Source of the DNA: an uncultured Ruminococcus sp.
Lineage (GTDB): Bacteria > Bacillota > Clostridia > Oscillospirales > Ruminococcaceae
NCBI GenBank assembly: GCA_900550695.1
Contig: URTF01000041.1
Location: 1-18,180, forward strand
Length of the DNA stretch: 18,180 nt
Direction: 5' to 3'
The translations under genes and the position numbers were made by a program. Under the pieces are notes generated by a model. The model had not been told where the DNA came from. It worked only from the letters and a program-made list of their open reading frames with translations, and made no database searches. Of the stretch, positions 11,999-18,090 are shown piece by piece. Within the stretch, counting starts at the first letter, position 1, and each line of letters starts with the position of its first letter.

Positions 11999-12076
11999 TT
12001 ATCGGCAACATCGTGCATCAAACATTCGTCCGTTCCTGAAATTTTCACGCAGAAGGCGATCAAAAAGCTTTTTCAT
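11999..12076 (-). CDS. Candidate small peptide ORF ending in Cys-Cys-Arg (25 aa)
   Basis: ATG 12076 is preceded by TTAAGGAG with a 10-base gap, as strong as the neighbouring genes. The peptide starts MKKLFDRLLRENFRNG and ends RMFDARCCR, so it is basic and has two adjacent cysteines three residues from the end. It is not a membrane protein. Placed 45 bases after metI and just upstream of a hairpin, it has the form of a leader peptide on which ribosomes could respond to cysteine (or arginine) supply before metQ. It could also be a chance ORF; conservation in relatives would decide. Confidence 0.5.
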   Translation of the reverse strand: MKKLFDRLLRENFRNGRMFDARCCR

Positions 12077-12121
12077 TTTTCACTTTCTCCTTAATATTGT
12101 AAAGCCGTTCCTTATGCGGCA

Positions 12122-12799
12122 TTACTTATTAATACGTTTGTCCGTCCTGTGAGCGATCATCATTCCAAGCTCCTGAATGAGCTGTACAATAATGATCGTC
12201 AGCACTACGCACACCCATATTATGTCATTGTTAAAGCGCTGGTAGCCATAGTTGATAGCTATCGTACCAAGTCCGCCGCCTCCGATAGTTCCTGCCATTG
12301 CGGAATATCCGAGGATAGTTACGAGCGAGATAACTGCGCCTACGATAAGCGAGGGCTTTGATTCGGGGATAAGCACCTTCCGGATTATCTTAAAGTTGGA
12401 AGTTCCCATTGACTGTGCGGCTTCGATAACGCCCTTGTCAACTTCCTTTATAGAGCTTTCCACCATACGGGCCACATAAGGTGCAGCTGCGATGATGAGC
12501 GTTACTATCATTGCCTTGTTTCCGAGGCTCGTTCCGACGACGAACTTCGCAACGGGGAGCATCGCAACCATAAGGATAACGAACGGAATGCTTCGGAAGA
12601 TGTTTACGATAAATCCGAGGATCCTGTTGAGCCACGGGATAGGCTTTATGCCGTCCGAGCTTGTGACGCTCAAAAGCACTCCGACCGGAAGTCCGATAAT
12701 ATATGAGAAAAATGCGGAAATGAACGTTAAATAAACGGTTTCCCATATTCCTTTCTGCAAAACGCCCTTTTCAATGAGCTGTGAAAGAAGATCTGACAT
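12122..12799 (-). CDS. metI: Methionine ABC transporter permease MetI
   Basis: An inner-membrane permease of 225 residues forming the homodimeric channel of the MetNIQ importer. About five hydrophobic spans; family landmarks NIFRSIPFVILM, the EAA loop EAAQSMGTSNFKIIRKVLIP, and GYSAMAGTIGGGGLGTIAI with YQRF near the end, all characteristic of MetI. The start is ATG 12799, since AAGGGG lies 8 bases upstream; GTG 12808 overlaps that site. It follows metN after 18 bases, so the two are one transcript. Confidence 0.94.
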   Translation of the reverse strand: MSDLLSQLIEKGVLQKGIWETVYLTFISAFFSYIIGLPVGVLLSVTSSDGIKPIPWLNRILGFIVNIFRSIPFVILMVAMLPVAKFVVGTSLGNKAMIVTLIIAAAPYVARMVESSIKEVDKGVIEAAQSMGTSNFKIIRKVLIPESKPSLIVGAVISLVTILGYSAMAGTIGGGGLGTIAINYGYQRFNNDIIWVCVVLTIIIVQLIQELGMMIAHRTDKRINK

Positions 12800-12817
12800 T
12801 ATTTTCACCCCTTATCC

Positions 12818-13801
12818 TTAGTTGAGCTCCGAATATTCAATGCTGTTCGCATCGAGGTAAGCTTTTACACGGTCGTATGATTCAAACGGCACCTGGATTA
12901 TAAGCTGACCGTAAGCCTTGCCGTCCATATCCTTTGTGTCGGCGTGGAGAATGTTCACAGCCGCACCACATTCAAGGATTATAGCCGCAAGAACAGGCTT
13001 GCCCGAGCTTTCGCCGTTGAAAACGATACGCACCTTTTTGCCCTCGGTTATCTCGGCGGCTGCCTTTATCTCGGGGAGAACGAGCTTTTTGGCTATATCC
13101 GACTGAGGATTTGCGAAAACGGTCTTTACATCGCCCATCTCGGCAACAACGCTCTTGTCAAGAACTGCAACACGGTCACAAATGCTGTCGATAATGCTCA
13201 TTTCGTGAGTGATAACAACTATCGTGATGCCAAGCTCTTTGTTTATCTTTTTCATAAGCTCCAGAATGGAACGAGTGGTGTCGGGGTCGAGTGCGCTCGT
13301 TGCTTCATCGCAGAGCAGATATTTCGGGTTTGCGGCAAGAGCTCTTGCGATCGCAACACGCTGTTTCTGACCACCCGAAAGCTGTGAGGGGTAGCTTTTT
13401 TCCTTTTCGGCGAGCGAAACAAGCTGTAAAAGCTCTCTTGCCCTCTTCTCGGCATCGGCTTTCTTCACGCCTGCAATTTCAAGCGGAAAACAGACATTTT
13501 TGAGAACCGTTCTCTGTTCGAGCAGGTTAAAGCCCTGAAATATCATTCCGATGTTTCGTCTTGCTTCGAGAAGCTCCTTTGTCGAAAGCTGACCGAGGTT
13601 CTTTCCGTCGATGACAACATCGCCCGTAGTCGGACGTTCGAGGAAGTTTATGCAGCGGACGAGGGTGCTTTTTCCTGCGCCCGAAAGGCCGATGATGCCG
13701 AATATCTCGCCGTCGTTGATCGTGATGTTGACTTCCTTTATTGCTGTGACGGCTTTTTCACCCTTGCCGTAGGTCTTGGATATATTTTTGAGTTCTATCA
13801 T
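12818..13801 (-). CDS. metN: Methionine ABC transporter ATP-binding protein MetN
   Basis: The ATPase of the methionine importer, 327 residues. Walker A GLSGAGKST (38-46), Q-loop FQGFNLL (88-94), signature LSGGQKQR (141-148), Walker B YLLCDE (161-166) and H-loop His199 (ITHEM). A C-terminal NIL domain (about 245-327), the ACT-like domain that binds methionine and inhibits transport in Escherichia coli MetN, is present and complete. The start is ATG 13801 with GGGGTG 6-7 bases upstream; the longer reading into the terminator region is not credible. It is the first structural gene behind the Met/Cys leader and terminator at 13819-13939. Confidence 0.94.
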   Translation of the reverse strand: MIELKNISKTYGKGEKAVTAIKEVNITINDGEIFGIIGLSGAGKSTLVRCINFLERPTTGDVVIDGKNLGQLSTKELLEARRNIGMIFQGFNLLEQRTVLKNVCFPLEIAGVKKADAEKRARELLQLVSLAEKEKSYPSQLSGGQKQRVAIARALAANPKYLLCDEATSALDPDTTRSILELMKKINKELGITIVVITHEMSIIDSICDRVAVLDKSVVAEMGDVKTVFANPQSDIAKKLVLPEIKAAAEITEGKKVRIVFNGESSGKPVLAAIILECGAAVNILHADTKDMDGKAYGQLIIQVPFESYDRVKAYLDANSIEYSELN

Positions 13802-13818
13802 TCGTTGCACCCCATTAC

Positions 13819-13844
13819 AAAACAAAAAGCAGGCGAACCTGCTT
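13819..13844 (-). terminator. Leader terminator (attenuator) before metN
   Basis: Minus strand: AAGCAGG (13844-13838), UUCG loop, CCTGCTT (13833-13827), then TTTGTTTT. A compact, strong intrinsic terminator lying only 18 bases before metN. It must be read through for metNIQ to be expressed. Its 5' arm (AAGCAG) can instead pair with CTGCTT (13877-13872) at the end of the leader peptide ORF, giving a mutually exclusive antiterminator. Confidence 0.85.
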
Positions 13845-13867
13845 CATACGGATATATAAAAAAATCG

Positions 13868-13939
13868 TTAAAAGCAGCTTTTATGATATTCTTTTTTGCA
13901 GGACATTATGCACATGTACATTGAGATGCAGGACATCAT
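13868..13939 (-). CDS. Met/Cys-rich leader peptide of the metNIQ operon (23 aa)
   Basis: ATG 13939 with AAAGGAG (13956-13950) 10 bases upstream, about 39 bases from the predicted transcript start. The first 14 residues are MMSCISMYMCIMSC; the rest is charged and ends in Ser-Cys-Phe. Five of 23 codons are Met and four Cys, far above chance and exactly the sulfur amino acids relevant to the operon behind it. The stop codon is 23 bases before the terminator stem, and the last sense codons (AGC TGC TTT) form the antiterminator arm. The expected role is a sensor: ribosomes stalled at Met or Cys codons leave that arm free, while a ribosome at the stop covers it. The inference rests on sequence logic only. 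Confidence 0.82.
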   Translation of the reverse strand: MMSCISMYMCIMSCKKEYHKSCF

Positions 13940-13984
13940 ATCAGCTTCGCTCCTTTCGATCGTTTTGTTTTTGACTATGGCTCT

Positions 13985-14013
13985 ATTATACACTTTAAAT
14001 CATAGCTTGTCAA
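13985..14013 (-). promoter_or_regulatory. Consensus promoter of the metNIQ operon
   Basis: Minus strand: TTGACA (14013-14008), 17 bases, TATAAT (13990-13985), a perfect promoter. It starts RNA near 13978 and gives a leader of about 177 bases. Such a strong unregulated promoter fits control after initiation by the terminator at 13819-13844. Confidence 0.88.
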
Positions 14014-14306
14014 TAGGTTTTCTAATGATTAATTGCTCAAACATTGCCCGATGTTATGCAGGATTTTTTTACACATCGTACAAATTAGGTATAAAATGTT
14101 AAGAAACAGGCGAAAATAATGTACTTTTGACCGCATTGGTGCAACTTTGGGAGTCGGAAACGTCATTTAGGGCGGGAATCTTTAGTGTAAAAACGCTCAC
14201 AATGCCGCTTTTACGACAAGATCTTTCAACATTTCGGCACTTTTGCGGTTGAAAAGTTTCGTGCCGAGTGAAACATACAAATCACTTGGGGCGCTTCATA
14301 ATAAAA
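14014..14306. other. Gene-free stretch, possibly decayed repeat or coding remnant
   Basis: No intact gene. On the plus strand TTTACA-16-TATAAA (about 14069-14096) resembles a promoter but nothing convincing follows. A hairpin TCGGCAC/GTGCCGA lies near 14237-14265. Read on the minus strand, one frame from about 14260 down to 14085 gives peptide-like text with in-frame stops (for example RLPKLHQCGQKYIIF), which may be a decayed coding or repeat sequence. Confidence 0.35.
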
Positions 14307-14340
14307 CAGAGCTGCTTCAGCGTGTGCTGCAACAGCTCTG
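14303..14340 (-). terminator. Terminator of the small gene at 14362-14571
   Basis: CAGAGCTG (14340-14333) pairs with CAGCTCTG (14314-14307) on the minus strand, with a further CAGC/GCTG pairing inside, followed by TTTT. It lies 21 bases past the stop codon. Confidence 0.75.
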
Positions 14341-14361
14341 ATAAATTGTGATAACATCGAT

Positions 14362-14571
14362 TTAAGCATTTAGTGCTACAGTAAAGTCTGCAACGCTGTC
14401 GAAAGGACCAACGATATCTTCATCATTGTATGCAGACTTCATTGCTTCTTTTGTTTCGTCATTGAAATTTTCATCAAGGTCATAATATTCGCCGAACATA
14501 GCAATAAAACCGCGAAGCTGTTCTTCTGAAAGGTGATTGAAAATGTTAAGTGCAAGTTCTTTTGTACTCAT
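14362..14571 (-). CDS. Small acidic protein of unknown function (69 aa)
   Basis: The start is ATG 14571 with AAGGAGG 8 bases upstream; a start at 14595 would place that site inside the gene. The protein begins MSTKELALNIFNHLSEEQLR and then has an acidic stretch (YYDLDENFNDE), with no membrane segment. Its size and helical N terminus resemble small proteins found singly or as antitoxin-like partners in clostridia, but no toxin gene is adjacent and I cannot name a family. It has its own consensus-like promoter (14611-14639) and terminator, so it is a monocistronic gene. Confidence 0.75.
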   Translation of the reverse strand: MSTKELALNIFNHLSEEQLRGFIAMFGEYYDLDENFNDETKEAMKSAYNDEDIVGPFDSVADFTVALNA

Positions 14572-14610
14572 AAAGCAAACCTCCTTATCAAACATAAGCT
14601 TTCATTACAT

Positions 14611-14639
14611 ATTATATCACCGAAACGCACAAAAGTCAA
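14611..14639 (-). promoter_or_regulatory. Promoter of the 69-aa gene
   Basis: Minus strand: TTGACT (14639-14634), 17 bases, TATAAT (14616-14611). The RNA would start near 14604, about 33 bases before the ATG. Confidence 0.8.
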
Positions 14640-14665
14640 ACAAGTTGATATTTTGAAAGCAAATA

Positions 14666-14698
14666 AAACAAAAAACCACTTATCAAAGATAAGTGGTT
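14666..14698 (-). terminator. Terminator of tRNA-Leu
   Basis: AACCACTTATC (14698-14688 on the minus strand) pairs perfectly with GATAAGTGGTT (14684-14674) around TTT, followed by a T-rich run (TTTTGTTTT). It begins 3 bases after the encoded CCA. Confidence 0.9.
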
Positions 14699-14701
14699 GA
14701 T

Positions 14702-14785
14702 TGGTGCGGTAAATGGGACTTGAACCCATACGTCAAAGACACACGCCCCTCAAACGTGCCTGTCTGCCTATTCCAGCACTACCGC
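14702..14785 (-). tRNA. tRNA-Leu (anticodon GAG)
   Basis: 84 bases with CCA encoded. The acceptor arm GCGGTAG pairs with TTACCGC, then discriminator A and CCA (14704-14702). D-loop GGAATAGGCAGAC; anticodon stem CACGT/GCGTG with loop TTGAGGG, anticodon GAG at 14751-14749; a long variable arm, as expected for a class II Leu tRNA; T-arm ATGGG-TTCAAGT-CCCAT. It reads CUC/CUU codons. It is transcribed alone from the promoter at 14843-14871. Confidence 0.96.
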
Positions 14786-14842
14786 ATTTATTAAGTTGTT
14801 GTCGCTTCGGAGTGTTTTGTTCTCTCCCTGACGACGATATTT

Positions 14843-14871
14843 ATTATAGCATACAGCAATACATTTGTCAA
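14843..14871 (-). promoter_or_regulatory. Promoter of tRNA-Leu
   Basis: Minus strand: TTGACA (14871-14866), 17 bases, TATAAT (14848-14843): a perfect consensus about 50 bases upstream of the mature tRNA, as expected for a strong stable-RNA promoter. Confidence 0.88.
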
Positions 14872-14950
14872 GCGTTTTTTCAAATTTTTTTGAGATTTTT
14901 TCAACTTTTTTTCAAAGGCTCAAAAAATGACGTACCTGCGAGGGTTTCAC

Positions 14951-15145
14951 TAATGCGTAATGCGTAATTCGTAATGTGTAATTATTTTTTGCTCCGCTGA
15001 TTTGAAGCAAAAGCCTAATTTTTACACATTAAAAAGCTCTGTCACTATCTAATAGCGAACCCGTTCGCTATTAAATTTTTATCTGATTTCAAAAAAATTT
15101 GAGGAATACGATAATTACGCATTACGCATTACGAATTACGCATTA
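14951..15145. repeat. MITE-like element with 35-bp terminal inverted repeats
   Basis: The left end 14951-14985 (TAATGCGTAATGCGTAATTC...) is the near-exact reverse complement of the right end 15111-15145, with a few mismatches. The 195-bp element encodes no protein. Inside are TTTGCTCCGC next to the left end and a perfect hairpin TAATAGCGAAC/GTTCGCTATTA (15050-15073). The GCTCCGC module is shared with the composite repeat at 7150-7756, so they belong to one family. The right end abuts the rpsT terminator. Confidence 0.75.
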
Positions 15146-15184
15146 AAAAATGCCGCCCGATGCTGTGACAGCACCGAACGGCAT
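15145..15184 (-). terminator. rpsT terminator
   Basis: Minus strand: ATGCCGTTCGGTGCTG (15184-15169), TCA loop, CAGCATCGGGCGGCAT (15165-15150), 16 pairs including G-U, then TTTTTT. It starts 13 bases after the rpsT stop codon. Confidence 0.93.
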
Positions 15185-15197
15185 CATTGCATTTTTC

Positions 15198-15461
15198 TTA
15201 TGCCTTAGCAGCGTTGAGCTTCTTAGCGAGCTGGGACTTCTTTCTTGCTGCACAGTTCTTGTGCATAAGGCCCTTAGCGCAAGCCTGGTCAACAGCCTTG
15301 ATAGCAGCTCTTACAGTTGCCTCGGACTCGGGAGTCTTTGCAGCTGCAGCAGCGTCAGCCTTCTTAAGAGTTGTCTTAAGAGCAGACTTAACAGCCTTGT
15401 TTCTCATTGTCTTGGTGTTGATGACCTTTACTCTCTTCTTAGCGGATTTAATATTTGGCAT
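15198..15461 (-). CDS. rpsT: 30S ribosomal protein S20
   Basis: Primary 16S rRNA-binding protein of the small subunit, 87 residues, the usual size. N terminus MPNIKSAKKRVKVINTKTMRNKAVKSALKT, basic and helical, followed by the Ala/Lys-rich helices and the conserved KGLMHKNCAARKKSQLAKKLN C terminus. ATG 15461 was chosen because TTTGGAGGAAAACAAA precedes it; a start at TTG 15476 would lie in the ribosome site. It is divergent from gpr, and the rpsT-gpr-spoIIP neighbourhood matches Bacillus. An unusually long leader of about 200 bases precedes it, so autoregulation is possible. Confidence 0.96.
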   Translation of the reverse strand: MPNIKSAKKRVKVINTKTMRNKAVKSALKTTLKKADAAAAAKTPESEATVRAAIKAVDQACAKGLMHKNCAARKKSQLAKKLNAAKA

Positions 15462-15663
15462 TTTGTTTTCCTCCAAAATCTCTGATAATTTAAATTTTTC
15501 TGCAAATAATATTGACAGCTTGCATATCGTTTATTCGGAACAAAGCGGTGACACGGTTCGCTTTTTGCTCCTGCGGGTGTAATGACTCACCCATTTTTAC
15601 AAAGATAAACACACGATATAGCAGTACGGCTGCCCTTATCGAATACATATCTGCACAAGCTTA
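15462..15663 (-). promoter_or_regulatory. Long rpsT leader, possible autoregulatory RNA
   Basis: Between the promoter and the start codon lie about 200 untranslated bases. Hairpins visible on the minus strand include GGGTG/CACCC (around 15594-15577) and AAAGCG/CGCTTT (around 15566-15544). S20 represses its own translation in Escherichia coli, so feedback through this leader is plausible but not shown. A 34-codon ORF inside it has no ribosome site. Confidence 0.4.
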
Positions 15664-15669
15664 AATAAT

Positions 15670-15698
15670 ATTTTATCATTATTTGTCCGATTTTTCAA
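15670..15698 (-). promoter_or_regulatory. rpsT promoter
   Basis: Minus strand: TTGAAA (15698-15693), 17 bases, TAAAAT (15675-15670). The RNA would start near 15663. No clear sigma-G type promoter for gpr was found in the same divergent region. Confidence 0.7.
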
Positions 15699-15781
15699 TA
15701 GGCAATTTAAAAAAACTTGTAGAAATATAACGGCTTGGTTTATGCAGATTATCTAATTAAGCTTTAAAGGGGAAATATTGT

Positions 15782-16648
15782 ATGTCAGCACGAACTGATC
15801 TTGCGGTGGAAATGATCGACGAGGACGCACGTTCGCTCCCGAGGGGCATCAGCAGAAAGCTACGCAAAAGCTCCGCCTGCAGCATAACCGAGATCGAGGT
15901 CACCTCCGAGCTTGCAGGCTTGAAGATAGGCAAATCCAAGGGCAGGTATATCACGGTCGAAACGGACAGGCTCTCCTATGCGCCGTCCGACTTCGAGGAG
16001 CAGGCGCAGAACATCGCCGATGAGATAACCGCCCTGCTGAAAAGCCATAACTGCGGCACGGAGAACGGTCTTGTTGTCGGTCTCGGAAACTCGGACATCA
16101 CCCCCGATGCGCTCGGACCTATGGTGATATCGCAGATAATCGCAACACGTCACCTTAAAGGCACACTGCCGAAGGAACACGAACTGGCTTCACTGAAAGT
16201 CGTTTCCGCACTCGCACCGGGCGTACTCGGTCAGACGGGGATCGAAGCCGCCGAGATAGTCGATTCGGTCTGCTCGGGGATAAAGCCTGCGTTCGTCATT
16301 GCGGTTGATGCGCTCGCCTGCTCGGACGTTTCACGCCTCGGCACGACGATACAGATAACCGACACGGGCATTTCCCCGGGTTCGGGCGTGCAGAACCGCC
16401 GCAAGGAGCTGACCGAAACGACCCTCGCCATACCCGTTATCGCAGTGGGAGTTCCGACCGTTGTTGATATGCACACCATTGTTGAAAATATCACGGGCAG
16501 CGCCCCCGACAAGCATCTGCCGAATATGATGGTGACTCCCCGTGATGTTGACAAGCTTATCGAACGTGCCGCCCGTCTTATAGCCTGCGCCGTGAACAAG
16601 ACTCTCCAGCCGCAGCTGAGTTTTAGGGATATCGCCGCCCTGTCATAA
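15782..16648 (+). CDS. gpr: Germination protease GPR (spore protease, family A25)
   Basis: An endopeptidase that degrades small acid-soluble spore proteins when spores germinate; made as an inactive zymogen in the forespore. At 288 residues it is shorter than the 370-residue Bacillus enzyme but typical of this clostridial group. Landmarks: RTDLAVE (4-10), the family's self-processing region (by analogy with Bacillus megaterium, cleavage would follow Asp6), GLGNSDITPDALGP, the ALAPGVLGQTGIEA block, VIAVDALA, and ITDTGISPGSGVQNRRKEL. ATG 15782 has AAAGGGG about 10 bases upstream. It is followed by spoIIP after 58 bases, the same order as in Bacillus. Expression by a forespore sigma factor is expected from the family. 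Confidence 0.95.
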   Translation: MSARTDLAVEMIDEDARSLPRGISRKLRKSSACSITEIEVTSELAGLKIGKSKGRYITVETDRLSYAPSDFEEQAQNIADEITALLKSHNCGTENGLVVGLGNSDITPDALGPMVISQIIATRHLKGTLPKEHELASLKVVSALAPGVLGQTGIEAAEIVDSVCSGIKPAFVIAVDALACSDVSRLGTTIQITDTGISPGSGVQNRRKELTETTLAIPVIAVGVPTVVDMHTIVENITGSAPDKHLPNMMVTPRDVDKLIERAARLIACAVNKTLQPQLSFRDIAALS

Positions 16649-16706
16649 CCTTATTGACATTTTCATATATTTATATAAGAGGTATGCCTTGAAAGGAATG
16701 GTGAAA

Positions 16707-17894
16707 ATGTCAGCAGCAAAACGTCCCAAGCTTCGTTACGGAAAAAATTTTCTTGCGGCAGGAACAGCCTTTGCTCTTGCGCCGCTTATGATCCTTTCGC
16801 TGAGGGCGGCAGTTCCCGATGCGGAAAATGCGATGATAACCGCCGCTGCCGCTTCCGCACGGCTCTCGGCAGGGAATGTTTTTGAAGCGGAAATAAAGCC
16901 GTCCGAAGCCTTATCGGAAACCGAGGACAAGCCGCCCGAAGCTTTGCCCGAAAAGCCTGCCTATTTAAATTTTGACGAAAGTGTGATGCTCTCACGAGGC
17001 GAGCTTATCATTCCCTCGGGCGAAAACGAAGAGCTTGTCGTTCCCGAGGAACACGATGTCGGTGCAGAGCCTTATCCGAAAACGCTTGAATCCCGTGACG
17101 GCGTGATAAAAGCGATGACCTACGGTTTTTACAGCGGCACGGATTATGTGAACCTTGACGGCGGCGGTCAGGTGCGCAACTGCTCGGATATCGCCGGCGA
17201 AACGCTCCTTGAAGAAAGCCGCAAAGGATATGACTTTACAGTAACGGCAGACGGAACGCCGCGGGTCTTGATAATGCACACGCACGAAACCGAAAGCTAC
17301 GAACCCTACACCCGTGATTTTTACGACAGCTCATTCACGAGCCGCACCACGGACGATGAGAAAAATATGGCTGCGGTCGGTGACGCTATCGCAGCCGAGC
17401 TTGAAAAAAGCGGCATCGGGGTCATTCACGATGTCACGAAGCACGATTATCCGTCCTATAACGGCTCTTACGACCGCAGCCGTGAGACCGTTCAGTCGAT
17501 ACTTGAAGAAAATCCGACAATAAAAGTCGTTCTCGATATCCACCGTGACGCTATCGAGCGTGAGGACGGCACAAGAATTGCCCCGACTGCCGAGATCAAC
17601 GGCAAAAACGCCGCTCAGGTGATGATAATAAGCTGCTGCGACGACGGCAGCGGCAGACTTCCGCATTACATGAGCAATTTCCGCTTTGCATCGGCACTTC
17701 AGCAGCAGCTTGAATCCGATTTCAGCGGTCTGACACGTCCCGTTCTGTTCGATGACAGGTTCTATAACCAAGATCTCACCGCAGGTTCGCTGCTCATCGA
17801 AGTCGGCGGTCATGCAAACAGCATTGACGAAGCCGTCTACAGCGGCGGTCTTATCGGCAAGAGCCTTTCAAATCTGTTTTTACATAATGAATAA
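16707..17894 (+). CDS. spoIIP: Stage II sporulation protein P (peptidoglycan amidase/endopeptidase)
   Basis: A membrane-anchored cell-wall hydrolase of the SpoIID-SpoIIM-SpoIIP engulfment machine, 395 residues. Cytoplasmic basic N terminus, one membrane span at about 15-36, a Pro/Glu-rich linker (about 60-90), then the catalytic domain: RVLIMHTHETESYEP (His191, His193), LDIHRDAIER (His279) and SLLIEVGGHANS (Glu365), matching the zinc-amidase residues of Bacillus SpoIIP. ATG 16707 is preferred (AAAGGA 9 bases upstream); TTG 16689 is an alternative giving 6 more residues. Upstream, TCATAAC and CATATATT about 14 bases apart are weakly sigma-E-like. No terminator hairpin is visible after the stop. 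Confidence 0.94.
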   Translation: MSAAKRPKLRYGKNFLAAGTAFALAPLMILSLRAAVPDAENAMITAAAASARLSAGNVFEAEIKPSEALSETEDKPPEALPEKPAYLNFDESVMLSRGELIIPSGENEELVVPEEHDVGAEPYPKTLESRDGVIKAMTYGFYSGTDYVNLDGGGQVRNCSDIAGETLLEESRKGYDFTVTADGTPRVLIMHTHETESYEPYTRDFYDSSFTSRTTDDEKNMAAVGDAIAAELEKSGIGVIHDVTKHDYPSYNGSYDRSRETVQSILEENPTIKVVLDIHRDAIEREDGTRIAPTAEINGKNAAQVMIISCCDDGSGRLPHYMSNFRFASALQQQLESDFSGLTRPVLFDDRFYNQDLTAGSLLIEVGGHANSIDEAVYSGGLIGKSLSNLFLHNE

Positions 17895-18090
17895 TTTTTT
17901 ATATAAAAGTCAATATTAATACTAACCACCAAAAAGCTATAGACAAAAATCTGCGCAAAAAACATATCAAGCTGCTTTCAATAGCTACAGTTTGTCGAAG
18001 TCGAAAAAGTATATTTCATTTATGCAAATCTAAAAAAAGATTTTAAGACTTGATTGCTAAAAGAAAAAACGCCGCTCATATCCCGTTGGC
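17895..18090. other. AT-rich intergenic stretch after spoIIP
   Basis: No ORF with a ribosome site and no RNA gene recognised. AAATCTAAAAAAAGATTT near 18026-18043 is a small palindrome. The stretch leads into the repeat copy at 18091. Confidence 0.5.

Noticed and set aside
13802..14013. S-box (SAM-I) or T-box riboswitch before metN
   Set aside because: No T-box AGGGTGGNACCGCG-type sequence or recognisable SAM-I core is present, and the leader is short; the leader peptide explains the terminator better. A covariance search would settle this.
15187..15582. Plus-strand ORFs opposite rpsT
   Set aside because: Antisense to the clear S20 gene, spanning its ribosome site; no supporting signals.
15560..15590. 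A 34-codon ORF in the rpsT leader (minus strand, beginning MGESLHPQEQ)
   Set aside because: No Shine-Dalgarno before its ATG, and no amino-acid bias that would suggest a leader peptide.
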